The notes under the pieces are model-generated. The model was not told where the DNA came from and made no database searches. It was given only the letters and a program-made list of their open reading frames with translations. Shown here one piece after another: positions 8,578 through 16,609 of a stretch of 64,000 nt of DNA; position 1 is the first letter of the stretch, and each line of letters starts with the position of its first letter. The stretch covers positions 1 through 64,000 of the forward strand of contig NZ_JAQZAL010000024.1 in the NCBI RefSeq assembly GCF_028737205.1, given 5' to 3'. The DNA comes from Actinomycetospora lutea. GTDB lineage: Bacteria; Actinomycetota; Actinomycetes; Mycobacteriales; Pseudonocardiaceae. Position numbers and translations under genes: made by a program.

Positions 8578-9466
8578 GCGGAGAGGACGCCGAGCTCCCG
8601 CGCACGGCGCGCCAGCGCCTCGCGGACACGGAGCACGAAGCCGCGCGGATCGACGAACAGGTCGTGGGCGGTGATCGGCAGGAGCACCCACCCGGCGCCC
8701 GCGAGCCGTGTCGCACGGACCGCGTCGCGCCGCCACTGCACCTTGTCGACGCGGTGGTGGTCACCCTGGTACTCGAGAGCGACCCGCAACGCGCGCCACC
8801 CGAAGTCGACGCGCCCGATGAAGACCCCGCGGTCGTCGCACACGACGAGCTGCGGTGTCGGCTCCGGGATGCCCGTCGCGCCGCGGAGGATCAGGCGCGT
8901 GCGCGTCTCCGGCGGCGACTCCGCACGGGGATCGGCGTCGGCCACGACAGCGACCAGACGCCGGCGGCCACGGGGGTTGTCGCGCAGCAGGGGTGGTCGA
9001 CCAACTCCTCGGGGCGGAACTCGCCGAGGCGCGCCAGCGCGTCGACGGCGATGACGCCCTCGACGTGGTCGACACGCGACGCGAGGTCGAGCGCGGTCCG
9101 GACCGGTGTCGTCACCCGGACGCCGTCGACGTGGACCACCTCGTGCTCGCCGAGGACGTCCTGCCGCAGGATCCTGCCGGAGTGGGCCCGACGGAGGTGC
9201 CGGGGCCCGACGACGAGCTCGATCGGGACCTCGCCCCCGGGCGCCGCGTCCACCCCGTGCAGGAGAACCGCCGACCATCCCGCGACGACCGCGCCGGGCA
9301 CCTCGAGCGCTGCCGCCGTGACACGCATCCGGTCGTCGACCGGCACACCCGCGGCCACGTACGTGTCGCGCCCGAGCTCGTGGAAGCCGGGTCCGCGCAG
9401 GCGTCGCCGTGTGGTCAGGCCCGCCGCGATCGCCGCCGACCCACGGAAGGGCTTGTCCATTTCCAT
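8574..9466 (-). pseudogene. DUF559 endonuclease-like gene, frameshifted
   Basis: Two frames together give one roughly 296-residue protein of the actinobacterial DUF559 type. The N-terminal part starts at ATG 9466 (or 9460; MDKPFRGSAAIAAGL) and continues to RPEELVDHP. The C-terminal part (DADPRAESPPETRTR, VALEYQGDHHRVDKVQW) is a Vsr-like PD-(D/E)XK nuclease fold. The frames join at a run of four G at 8990-8993; one extra G would restore the expected HPLLRDNPRG reading. The family is common, often single-copy and accessory, with unproven function. This copy is either a recent pseudogene or a homopolymer sequence error. Both flanks carry related hairpins. Confidence 0.8.
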
Positions 9467-9508
9467 ACCGGGTTGGAGGGACGCGGCCCCCGGACGGTTC
9501 CCTCCCGC

Positions 9509-9573
9509 GTGATCAGCAGATCGAAACGCACCCCGCCGTACGTCTCCGGGGTGCTTTTCGACCTGCTGATCAC
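9509..9573. repeat. Large near-perfect hairpin
   Basis: Arms 9509-9534 and 9548-9573 match at 24 of 26 positions with a 13-base loop. The outer ends are GTGATCAGCAG and CTGCTGATCAC, shared with the hairpin at 8513-8577. It lies 14 bases past the stop of the LLM gene at 9588 and 42 bases before the DUF559 start, so it may terminate the LLM transcript. Confidence 0.8.
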
Positions 9574-9587
9574 CTGGGCTGGCGCGC

Positions 9588-10466
9588 CTACCCCCGCAGG
9601 GGCGCGATGACCTGGTCGGCGAAGCGGAGCACCGGTTCCGTGGAGGCCGGGTTGCCGAAGTCCATGACGAAGTGGTCGACGCCGACGTCGCGCTTGGCCG
9701 CGAGCTCCTCCAGCAGGCGCGAGGAGTCCTCGTCGGTCTCGGGCAGCGCGCGTTCCAGGGTCACCGAGACCTCGATCGCGTCCGGGTCGCGGCCCGCGTC
9801 CTCGGCAGCGCGGCGCACGATGTCGCGGCGCCGGACGAAGTCCGCCGCTTCCCCCTTGAACGGCCCGTTCCACCGGTCCGCCAGCCGCCCGACCATCGGC
9901 AGCCCGACCTTCTCGCCGGCGGCGCCGATGCACACGCGCGGCGGCGGGTCGGTCAGCGGCGGGGCCGCCGCGCCGTCGATGCGGTAGTGGCGGCCCTCGA
10001 ACGACGGGTCGGCCTCGGTCCACATCAGCCGGCAGATCGTGATCGCTTCCTCGAGCTGGGCGAAGCGCACCGCGGGCCGGGGGAAGTCGTAGCCGTAGGC
10101 CTCGTACTCGGGCTCGCGCCAGCCGGCGCCGATGCCCAGCACGAAGCGCCCGCCGGACAGGTACTGCAGCGTCGCGGCCATCTTCGCCAGCAGCGGCGGG
10201 TGGCGGTAGCCGACGCCGAGCACGTGGTGGCAGAGCTCGACGTCCTCGTGGCGCGCGGCGAGCCACGTCAGCGTCGTCCACGCCTCGAGGAACGGGTCGG
10301 TCTTCTGGTCGAAGCCGTAGAAGTGGTCGGCGATCCACAGCGAGTCGAAGTGCGGGAGCGCCGTCGGGAGGATCGCGGTGTCCTGGTCGGCGGCGATCGG
10401 GCGGTGATCGCTCCAGCGGTTCCCGATCACCGGGGAGAGCCAGCCGAACTTGGGGGTGGTCGCCAC
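9588..10466 (-). CDS. LLM class flavin-dependent oxidoreductase
   Basis: This 292-residue TIM-barrel protein belongs to the luciferase-like (bacterial luciferase/F420) superfamily. It shows the usual blocks FDSLWIADHFYGFDQ, LGVGYRHPPLLAKMAATLQYLSGGRFVLGIGAGWREPEY and VCIGAAGEKVGLPMV. It probably uses F420H2 or FMNH2 for an oxidation or reduction of a small organic compound. I chose the GTG at 10466; the open frame extends further but over the promoter region of the divergent FAD gene. A strong hairpin follows its stop. Confidence 0.85.
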   Translation of the reverse strand: MATTPKFGWLSPVIGNRWSDHRPIAADQDTAILPTALPHFDSLWIADHFYGFDQKTDPFLEAWTTLTWLAARHEDVELCHHVLGVGYRHPPLLAKMAATLQYLSGGRFVLGIGAGWREPEYEAYGYDFPRPAVRFAQLEEAITICRLMWTEADPSFEGRHYRIDGAAAPPLTDPPPRVCIGAAGEKVGLPMVGRLADRWNGPFKGEAADFVRRRDIVRRAAEDAGRDPDAIEVSVTLERALPETDEDSSRLLEELAAKRDVGVDHFVMDFGNPASTEPVLRFADQVIAPLRG

Positions 10467-10513
10467 GCGGGCATCATGCCCGCTTGACCCCGACCCGCGC
10501 CCTTGCCACGCTG

Positions 10514-10531
10514 TCGAACGGTCGTTTGGTA
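10514..10531. promoter_or_regulatory. Candidate repressor site, TetR-like or LexA-like
   Basis: The stretch TCGAACGGTCGTTTGGTA lies 14 bases before the FAD oxidoreductase start, between divergent genes. Its right part CGTTTGGTA equals that of the dyad at 8435-8450. Its left part also fits TCGAAC-N4-GTTYG, the LexA-type pattern, at 10 of 12 arm positions. Which reading is real cannot be decided here. Confidence 0.4.
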
Positions 10532-10545
10532 GACGGGAGGCGCGG

Positions 10546-11937
10546 ATGGCGAAGTACGACGTCGTGGTCATCGGAGCCGGGGCGGCGGGGCTGACGGCCG
10601 CGTCGCTGCTCGCCGTCGAGGGCAAGAGCGTCTGCCTGCTCGAACGCTCGCCCTACCTCGGCGGGCGCGGCATGGCGGTGCCCGACGAGGGCTTCACGGT
10701 CAACGTCGGCGGCCACCTCATCGAGGACCCCGGCTCCGGGCTCACCAAGGTCTTCGAGCACGTCGGCAAGACGCTGCAGCACGGCGAGGTCTCCGCCGAG
10801 ATGCCCGTCTGGGACCACGAGAACAACCGCTGGGGTTCCATCCGCGACCGCTACTCGGGCAGCAAGGGCGAGCTGAAGAAGGTCATCAAGGCCCTGCTGA
10901 ACACCGAGTGGGACGAGCTCGACCGCTGGGACGACCGCCCCCTGCGCCAGTGGCTGCACCAGCACACCGACGACCAGGGCGTGGTCGACCTCTTCGAGTT
11001 CATCACCGTCCTCGAGTGCATGACCGACCACTGGTGGGACCACTCCGCCAGCGACAACCTCTTCGTGCGCAAGATGCACTTCGCCGAGCGCGGCACCGCC
11101 GCCTACTCGTGCTGGCCGGGCCAGGGCTGGGACGGCATGTGGGCCGACCTCGCCGACGCGTTCACGGCCGCCGGCGGCGACCTGCGGCTCTCGACCCCCG
11201 TCGAGCGCGTCGTCATCGAGGACGGCGTGACGAAGGGCGTCGCGATCGCGCGGCAGCCCCGCGTGCTGCCCAACGAGTTCTTCGAGGAGGAGATCCTCGA
11301 GGCCGACCACGTCATCTGCACCCTGCCCGTCTGGCACGTGCTGAACGTCGTCGACGAGAGCGACCTGCCCGACTGGTACGCCGAGCAGATCAAGTTCCTC
11401 GCCCAGGACAAGTTCCGGATCGCCTGGATCGGGCTCTACCTCGCCACCGAGGAGCCGGTGCACCAGTACGACCCGCGCGAGCTGAGCACCTGGCTGAAGA
11501 CCCCGAACACCGAGCTCTCCGGGTTCATGTTCAACCAGACCGCGATGGACCCCTCCTGCTCGCCGGAGGGCACCCAGCTGCACGTCATGGGCGGGATCTT
11601 CCCCGGCGAGAAGGGCCGCGACCGCGCCTGGCTGCGCCGCCAGACCGAGCAGTTCGAGGCCGACGTCGCGCAGATGTGGCCGGGCTTCGCGAAGACGGTG
11701 TGGCGCCGCCGCCACCTCGTCTTCGAGCCCAGCTTCGGCGTGATCCAGAAGCCCGGCCTGGTCGGCGCCTACCGGCCGCACTGGAACCCGCCGCGTCCCG
11801 AGGGCCTGTGGTTCGCCGGCGAGACGTTCCGCAGCCGCGGCATCGGCACCGACCGCGCCGCGCGCGCCGCGCTCACCGTCGTCGAGGAGTACCTCGGCCG
11901 GCGCCTGTCGACCTTCGGCGACGGGTGGCGCTACTGA
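10546..11937 (+). CDS. FAD-dependent amine-oxidase/phytoene-desaturase-like oxidoreductase
   Basis: The product has 463 residues and begins with a Rossmann FAD motif (VVVIGAGAAGLTAASLLA, then LLERSPYLGGRG). It ends with the FAD-closing segment PEGLWFAGETFRSRGIGTDRAARAAL, as in the phytoene desaturase and amine oxidase group. It would dehydrogenate or isomerise an organic substrate. ATG 10546 follows a GGGAGG site. It heads five plus-strand genes with overlapping stop and start codons (to 14975), all but one of oxidoreductase or NTF2/VOC type. The substrate is unknown. Confidence 0.87.
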   Translation: MAKYDVVVIGAGAAGLTAASLLAVEGKSVCLLERSPYLGGRGMAVPDEGFTVNVGGHLIEDPGSGLTKVFEHVGKTLQHGEVSAEMPVWDHENNRWGSIRDRYSGSKGELKKVIKALLNTEWDELDRWDDRPLRQWLHQHTDDQGVVDLFEFITVLECMTDHWWDHSASDNLFVRKMHFAERGTAAYSCWPGQGWDGMWADLADAFTAAGGDLRLSTPVERVVIEDGVTKGVAIARQPRVLPNEFFEEEILEADHVICTLPVWHVLNVVDESDLPDWYAEQIKFLAQDKFRIAWIGLYLATEEPVHQYDPRELSTWLKTPNTELSGFMFNQTAMDPSCSPEGTQLHVMGGIFPGEKGRDRAWLRRQTEQFEADVAQMWPGFAKTVWRRRHLVFEPSFGVIQKPGLVGAYRPHWNPPRPEGLWFAGETFRSRGIGTDRAARAALTVVEEYLGRRLSTFGDGWRY

Positions 11938-13052
11938 TGGCGGGGCGGCTCGAGCTCGGCGTCCCCGGACAGATCATGCCGCCGGCGGCCGCGGCGGTGA
12001 AGTTCGCGAAGCGCAGCGAGGACGAGGGGTTCGACGCGGTCTGGTGGCCCGATCACCTCATGGGCTGGCACCCCGACACGATGTGGACGCCGGACCTCAC
12101 CCCACTCGCCGAGCACCAGGCCAACCCGCACGTCTACTTCGACCCCGCCGTGATGATGGGCGTGGTCGGCGCGGCCACCGAGCGGATCCGGGTCGGGGTC
12201 TGCGTCACCGACCTCATCCGCCGCCATCCCGCGATGGCCGCGCAGACCGCGCTGACGCTCGACCACGTGACGCAGGGCCGCGCGATCATCGGGCTGGGCA
12301 GCGGCGAGCAGCTCAACGCGACGCCCTACGGCATGCCCTTCGACCGCCCCGTCGCGCGGCTCGAGGAGGGCATCGACGTGATGCGCCTGCTCATGACCGC
12401 CGACGGCCCGGTCGACCACGAGGGCCGCTTCCTCCGCCTCGAGCGGGCGGTCCTCGGCCTGCAGCCCTACGGGGCGACGCCGCCGGAGATCTGGACCGCC
12501 GCCCACGGCCCGCGGATGCTGCGCCTGACCGGGCGCAAGGCCGACGGCTGGCTGCCCACCAAGCTCTCCCCCGCGGAGTACTGCGACGCGCTCACCACGA
12601 TCCGCACGGCCGCCGACCAGGAGGGACGCGACCCGGACGCGATCACCCCCGGCATGCTCGGCTACGTCCTCATGGGTCCCGACGCCGAGACCGTGCAGCG
12701 GCTCACCGAGGCCCCGCTGGTGCGGGCGCTGTGCGTGCTGCTGCCCGCCCAGGTGTTCCGCGACCTCGGCGTCGAGGGGCCCTATCCCGACGGCTCCGGG
12801 TTCCACGACTTCATCCCCACGGCCATCGACCGCGCCGAGTCGCTGCGCATCATCGACGCGATCCCGCCCGCCGTGGTGCGCCACTACGCGTTCTGCGGCA
12901 CGCCCGACGAGGTGGCCGAGCAGGTCGAGGAGTACGTCGAGAAGGGCCTGCGCCACCTCGTCATGTGGAACATCACCGCGTTCGGCGACCCGGGCCTGGC
13001 CCGCTGGTCGTTCGGCGCGATGTCGGAGCTGCGGAAGCGGCTGGGCGCATGA
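11937..13052 (+). CDS. LLM class flavin-dependent oxidoreductase
   Basis: This 371-residue luciferase-like TIM barrel has FDAVWWPDHLMGW near the N-terminus, the substrate and cofactor loop ITQ-like segment TLDHVTQGRAIIGLGSGEQLNATPYG and IWTAAHGPRMLRLTGRKADGWLPT. The last two are typical of the F420-dependent group (methylenetetrahydromethanopterin reductase and glucose-6-phosphate dehydrogenase relatives). Its ATG overlaps the previous TGA by one base and its own stop overlaps the next ATG (ATGA). It is second in a coupled five-gene operon. The reaction is unknown. Confidence 0.88.
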   Translation: MAGRLELGVPGQIMPPAAAAVKFAKRSEDEGFDAVWWPDHLMGWHPDTMWTPDLTPLAEHQANPHVYFDPAVMMGVVGAATERIRVGVCVTDLIRRHPAMAAQTALTLDHVTQGRAIIGLGSGEQLNATPYGMPFDRPVARLEEGIDVMRLLMTADGPVDHEGRFLRLERAVLGLQPYGATPPEIWTAAHGPRMLRLTGRKADGWLPTKLSPAEYCDALTTIRTAADQEGRDPDAITPGMLGYVLMGPDAETVQRLTEAPLVRALCVLLPAQVFRDLGVEGPYPDGSGFHDFIPTAIDRAESLRIIDAIPPAVVRHYAFCGTPDEVAEQVEEYVEKGLRHLVMWNITAFGDPGLARWSFGAMSELRKRLGA

Positions 13053-13426
13053 CCCCGGAGGCCGTCGAGCGCTACTTCGCCGCGGTCAACACCGAGGACT
13101 GGGACGCGATCCGCGGGGTCTTCGCCCCGGACGCGGAGCTGCGCACCGTGGGTGCCCCGACGCGGCGGGGGCGCAACGAGATCGCCGCGCACTTCCCGCA
13201 GGTCCTGGCCGCGCTGCCGGTGCACCACGACGAGGTCACCCGGGTCGTGGTCGCCGACACCGTCGTGCTCGTCGAGATCCACTTCAGCGGGCGCACCACC
13301 GAGGGCCGCACGGTCGAGTTCGACGCCGTCGACGTCTTCGACCTCACCGACGACGGCACGACGATCGCGACGCTCTCGACCTGGTACGACACGGCCGCGG
13401 TCGCGCGTCAGGTCCGCGCGACGTGA
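13049..13426 (+). CDS. SnoaL/NTF2-like protein
   Basis: This 125-residue NTF2-like protein reads AVERYFAAVNTEDWDAIRGVFAPDAELRTVG in its first helices and has a strand-rich second half (VEFDAVDVFDLTDDG). It overlaps the upstream LLM gene by ATGA and the downstream LLM gene by GTGA. Sandwiched between two flavin enzymes, it probably processes an intermediate by isomerisation, hydrolysis or cyclisation, but no catalytic assignment is possible. Confidence 0.83.
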   Translation: MTPEAVERYFAAVNTEDWDAIRGVFAPDAELRTVGAPTRRGRNEIAAHFPQVLAALPVHHDEVTRVVVADTVVLVEIHFSGRTTEGRTVEFDAVDVFDLTDDGTTIATLSTWYDTAAVARQVRAT

Positions 13427-14433
13427 CCGTCCTGCGCGGCCTCGGCGTCACCCTGCCCGTCGACGAGGGCCTCTCCGCCGGGCAGTACCTCGACCTCGCG
13501 CGGCTCGCCGAGGACGCCGGGTGCACCGACGTGCTGGTGGGCGAGGTCGCCGGCCCCGAGGTCTTCGCGATGCTCGGCATGATCGCCGCCTCGACGAGCC
13601 GCATCCGGCTGGGCAGCGGGATCGTGGGCGTCTACCCGCGCACCGCGGTGCTCACGGCGATGGGGTTCACGACGCTGGCCTCGCTCGCGCCGGGTCGGGT
13701 GCTCGCCGGGCTCGGCGCCTCGAGCCCGATCATCGTCGAGCAGTGGCACGGCCTCGCGTTCGACGCGCCCCGCGCGCGCCTCGAGGAGTACGTGGCCGCG
13801 CTGCGCACGGTGTTCCGCGGCGAGCGCACCGACCTCGACGGCCCGCACGTCCGCTCGCACGGCTTCCGCGCCGGGATGGCGCCCGTCGACGTTCCGATCC
13901 TCGTCGCCGCGATGAACCCGCGGATGCTGCGGGTGGCGGGCGCGATCGCCGACGTCGCGTTCCTGACCTGGACCCCGCCGGAGGAGTACGGCCCGAAGAT
14001 CGCGCTGGTGCGCGAGGGCGCGGAGGCCGCGGGGCGCGACCCCGACGAGGTCGGGATCGCCGCCTCGTTCTGGGCCTACGCCGGTGACCGCGTCGAGGAG
14101 GCCCGCGAGCGCCTCCGCCGGTTCGTGCTGCAGTACGCCATGGTGCCGACGCACCGGCCGTCGTTCCGCGGCAGCTTCGCGCGCCTCGACGAGGCCGCGG
14201 ACGCGTGGGCCGGCGGCGATCGGCGCGCGGCGCTGCGGGCGGTCGACGACGACGCCGTCGCGGCGATGTGCGCGCTGGGCTCCGGCGACGATGTGGCCCA
14301 GCGCGTCTCGGCGATGCGTGCCGCCGGCGTCGATCTGCCCATCGCGCTGACGCCGGGCGCGGTGCCCGGCGATCCGGAGGGCCCGGCGGCGACGATCGAG
14401 CGCATGGCCACCAGCGCGAAGGAGCACGCGTGA
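13423..14433 (+). CDS. LLM class flavin-dependent oxidoreductase
   Basis: The product has 336 residues with luciferase-like blocks DLARLAEDAGCTDVLVGEVAGPE, MGFTTLASLAPGRVLAGLGASSPIIVEQWHG and DVPILVAAMNPRMLRVAGAIADV. It is clearly a different subgroup from the neighbouring LLM protein at 11937. GTG 13423 overlaps the preceding stop (GTGA) and its stop overlaps the next start (GTGA). Two distinct LLM enzymes in one coupled operon suggest consecutive F420- or FMN-dependent steps. Confidence 0.87.
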   Translation: MTVLRGLGVTLPVDEGLSAGQYLDLARLAEDAGCTDVLVGEVAGPEVFAMLGMIAASTSRIRLGSGIVGVYPRTAVLTAMGFTTLASLAPGRVLAGLGASSPIIVEQWHGLAFDAPRARLEEYVAALRTVFRGERTDLDGPHVRSHGFRAGMAPVDVPILVAAMNPRMLRVAGAIADVAFLTWTPPEEYGPKIALVREGAEAAGRDPDEVGIAASFWAYAGDRVEEARERLRRFVLQYAMVPTHRPSFRGSFARLDEAADAWAGGDRRAALRAVDDDAVAAMCALGSGDDVAQRVSAMRAAGVDLPIALTPGAVPGDPEGPAATIERMATSAKEHA

Positions 14434-14975
14434 GCGCACTCGAGGACCTCCCCGCCGACCTTCCCCCCGACGCGGGCGTGCTGCGCCTCGACCACGTCGC
14501 CGTGGCCGTGCGCGACGTCGGCGCGGGCGCGGCGCTGTTCGGCGGCGCGCTCGGCGGGCGCTTCCTGTTCGGCGGCGACAACGACCACCAGGGCATCCGC
14601 GTCGCCCAGTTCGTCCTCCCGGGCGGGATGAAGATCGAGCTGATCTCCCCGCTGCGCGAGGACGCCCCGGTCGCGCGGTTCCTCGAGCGCCGCGGCGAGG
14701 GCGTCCACCACCTCACGCTGATCGTCGAGGACGTCGAGGTGGCGGTCGCGCGCCTCAGCGGACTCGGCTACGAGGTCGTCGACGTGGACCTGGCCAGCCC
14801 CCACTGGCGCGAGGCGTTCGTGCGCCCGCGCTCGGCGTTCGGCGCCCTGCTGCAGCTCGCGGACACGACGACGCGCTGGGACGCGCCCGCCGCCTCGGGG
14901 ATCACGCTCGACGACGTGGTGGCCGGCCGGGTCGTGTTCACCGAGGACGAGCGGGCCGTCCTGCGCGAGGGCTGA
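14430..14975 (+). CDS. VOC (glyoxalase-like) family protein
   Basis: This 181-residue vicinal-oxygen-chelate protein resembles methylmalonyl-CoA epimerase. Two babbb modules are visible: LDHVAVAVRDVGAGAALF and VHHLTLIVEDVEVAVARL. Metal ligands are expected at the His of LDH, the Glu of KIELISP and the His of VHH. The fourth position, usually Glu, reads LLQLAD here, so it may be Gln or the site may be altered. GTG 14430 overlaps the preceding LLM stop. It is the last gene of the five-gene operon and a candidate epimerase or lyase for its pathway. Confidence 0.82.
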   Translation: MSALEDLPADLPPDAGVLRLDHVAVAVRDVGAGAALFGGALGGRFLFGGDNDHQGIRVAQFVLPGGMKIELISPLREDAPVARFLERRGEGVHHLTLIVEDVEVAVARLSGLGYEVVDVDLASPHWREAFVRPRSAFGALLQLADTTTRWDAPAASGITLDDVVAGRVVFTEDERAVLREG

Positions 14976-14990
14976 CGTCTCCCGGGGGTC

Positions 14991-15188
14991 CTACTCCCAG
15001 GTCTGGTGCCTCTTGTACTGCGCCATGATCTCGCGGGGCAGCGGGCCGTTGGCCGGTACGGCCATGCCCTGCTGGCGGGCCCACAGCCGGGCGGACTCGA
15101 CGAGACCGTGGACGTTGCCCTTGCGGACGGGCTCGTCGGCGTCGTGCCGCTCGCGGGGGGCGGTGGGTTCGCGCTTGGCGTCGCTCAT
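14991..15188 (-). CDS. Small Lsr2-tail-like protein
   Basis: The product has only 65 residues. Its second half, LVESARLWARQQGMAVPANGPLPREIMAQYKRHQ, matches the C-terminal DNA-binding module of Lsr2, the xenogeneic silencer of actinobacteria, where an R-G-x-[IL]-like loop enters the AT minor groove. Here that loop reads NGPLP. The Lsr2 dimerisation domain is absent and the front half is charged and disordered. ATG 15188 has a GGAGG site 7 bases upstream. A perfect dyad lies at 15211-15230. It could be a stand-alone DNA-binding peptide. Confidence 0.75.
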   Translation of the reverse strand: MSDAKREPTAPRERHDADEPVRKGNVHGLVESARLWARQQGMAVPANGPLPREIMAQYKRHQTWE

Positions 15189-15210
15189 GCGAGTACCTCC
15201 GATGACCCAT

Positions 15211-15230
15211 CGGTGACACCGTTGTCACCG
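15211..15230. promoter_or_regulatory. Perfect dyad upstream of the Lsr2-like gene
   Basis: CGGTGACA-CCGT-TGTCACCG has perfect 8-bp arms and ends 23 bases before the Lsr2-like start codon on the minus strand. The position suits an operator of a dimeric repressor. No second copy was noticed in the window. Confidence 0.5.
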
Positions 15231-15271
15231 AGGTGTCGCGGTCGGCGGTCGCCGGACCGCTGTGACCCACG

Positions 15272-15802
15272 TTACGCCTTCGTTGTCCGCGCGCTCGCGC
15301 GGTGGCGCCGGACCGCGTCGCGGTTGGCACAGGCGGGCGTGCAGTAGCGCTGCCGGCCCGTGCGTGAGACGTCGGCGAACACCTGCTCACAGCTATCGAT
15401 GGCGCAGCGGGCGAGCCGGTGCATCCCGCGGCCGGTGAGGTGCAGCGCCGTGCCGACGCTGACCAGCGAGCGCAGGAGCCCGGCGAGCGTCATGTCGTCG
15501 TCGCGGTAATGGATGTGCCACCCCGTGCCGGCGTGATCGGTGAGGCGCGGGTGTGCCGTCGAGGTCGCCAGCAGCGCGTTCAGCAGGGCCGCCCGCTCCG
15601 GGGCGTCGGCGGTGTCGACGACCGCCGTCCAGCGCTCCAGGTACGCCCGGACGGCCGTCAGGTCGGGGTCCACCGCGGGCCGGTCCATCACCAGCCCGGC
15701 CTCGCGACACCGTTCCTCGAGCTCGGCGGCACTCGCCGGCGGGCGGTTCACGAGGTCCGCGGCGAGGAGAACCGCGTCACTCCCGTAAGGGTTGAGGTGC
15801 AC
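15272..15802 (-). CDS. CGNR zinc finger domain protein (ABATE-type)
   Basis: This 176-residue protein starts HLNPYGSDAVLLAADLVNRPP, the conserved opening of the stress-related ABATE domain. It ends with a zinc finger (CAIDSCEQVFADVSR, RQRYCTPACANRDAVRRHR) in which the usual CGNR reads CANR. Such proteins are presumed DNA-binding regulators. I chose GTG 15802 because the family begins with this segment; no good ribosome site is visible. It is divergent from a tiny cysteine protein starting only 17 bases away. Confidence 0.82.
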   Translation of the reverse strand: MHLNPYGSDAVLLAADLVNRPPASAAELEERCREAGLVMDRPAVDPDLTAVRAYLERWTAVVDTADAPERAALLNALLATSTAHPRLTDHAGTGWHIHYRDDDMTLAGLLRSLVSVGTALHLTGRGMHRLARCAIDSCEQVFADVSRTGRQRYCTPACANRDAVRRHRASARTTKA

Positions 15803-15819
15803 AAGACCATGACACCACG

Positions 15820-15987
15820 GTGGACGCCGTGGGAGAACACCAGTGGTCGACCGTCTCCTCCCACCGCACCGCCGACGGGCTCGTGCGCTACCAGCGCTGC
15901 CGGTGCGGGCGGTGGCGCACGCTGCAGGGCGTCGAGGTCCTCGCCGCGCCGGTCGTGTCCTGCCGGCCGGTGCGCGCGGCCGGGTGA
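15820..15987 (+). CDS. Small CxCGRW protein
   Basis: This 55-residue frame reads HQWSTVSSHRTADGLVRYQR, then CRCGRWRTLQ, and ends with a further cysteine. It looks like a short actinobacterial zinc-ribbon-like family with an RYQRC-CGRW core, which I know only as uncharacterised. The GTG at 15820 lies 17 bases from the divergent CGNR gene, so the two must share a promoter region. Codon use with strong third-position GC supports coding. The start is uncertain. Confidence 0.6.
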   Translation: MDAVGEHQWSTVSSHRTADGLVRYQRCRCGRWRTLQGVEVLAAPVVSCRPVRAAG

Positions 15988-16030
15988 CCGCCGACCGATG
16001 AGTCGGGACGCCGGGGCCCGTCCCACCCCC

Positions 16031-16573
16031 ATGACGATCGACCTCTCCCCCGCCGCGCGCGTGCTGGGCGCGCTGGTCACCGACCTCGACGACGCCGACC
16101 TCGCCCGCCCCACCCCGTGCGCGGGCTGGTCGGTGGCCGACCTGCTCGACCACCTCGACGTCGTCGCCGCCGGCTTCACGACCCTCGCCCGCGGCACCGG
16201 GCACCCCGGCGCCGGCCCCTGGGACGCCGCGCGGCGCACCGTGCTGGCCGGGGCCCTCGGGACCATGGCGGCCGCCTGGCGCGACCCCGCGGCGGGGGAG
16301 GGGACGGCGGGCGCGCCCGGCCCGGAGCTCCCCCGCCCGACCTGGGGCCGCATCGGGCTCACCGAGCTCGTCGTGCACACCTGGGACCTCGCCCACGCCG
16401 TCGACCGCCCGCTGCCCGCCCTGCCCGACGGCCTCCTGCGCACCACGCTCGACCACGTCCTGGTGTTCGTGCCGCAGGCGCCGCTGCCCGAGCTGTGGGA
16501 CACGCCGGTCGCGGTGGGGCGGGACGCGCCGCTGTGGGACCGCGTCGTCGCGGGGACCGGCCGCACGCCCTGA
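16031..16573 (+). CDS. TIGR03086-type metal-binding protein (maleylpyruvate isomerase-like)
   Basis: This 180-residue protein has the DinB-like four-helix fold of the mycothiol-dependent maleylpyruvate isomerase family: LARPTPCAGWSVADLLDHLD early and TELVVHTWDLAHAVDR in the middle. These supply the histidines of the metal site. In actinobacteria many such proteins are mycothiol- or metal-dependent and uncharacterised. ATG 16031 is preferred; an upstream in-frame ATG at 15998 would add 11 residues. It stands alone between a small protein and a membrane protein. Confidence 0.82.
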   Translation: MTIDLSPAARVLGALVTDLDDADLARPTPCAGWSVADLLDHLDVVAAGFTTLARGTGHPGAGPWDAARRTVLAGALGTMAAAWRDPAAGEGTAGAPGPELPRPTWGRIGLTELVVHTWDLAHAVDRPLPALPDGLLRTTLDHVLVFVPQAPLPELWDTPVAVGRDAPLWDRVVAGTGRTP

Positions 16574-16609
16574 TCACCCCGCTACCTCCGGACTGTCAGG
16601 ATCGACGGC

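Noticed and set aside
8513-9573. The DUF559 hairpins as insertion sequence ends
   Set aside because: No transposase and no target duplication are visible; they are reported only as related hairpins.
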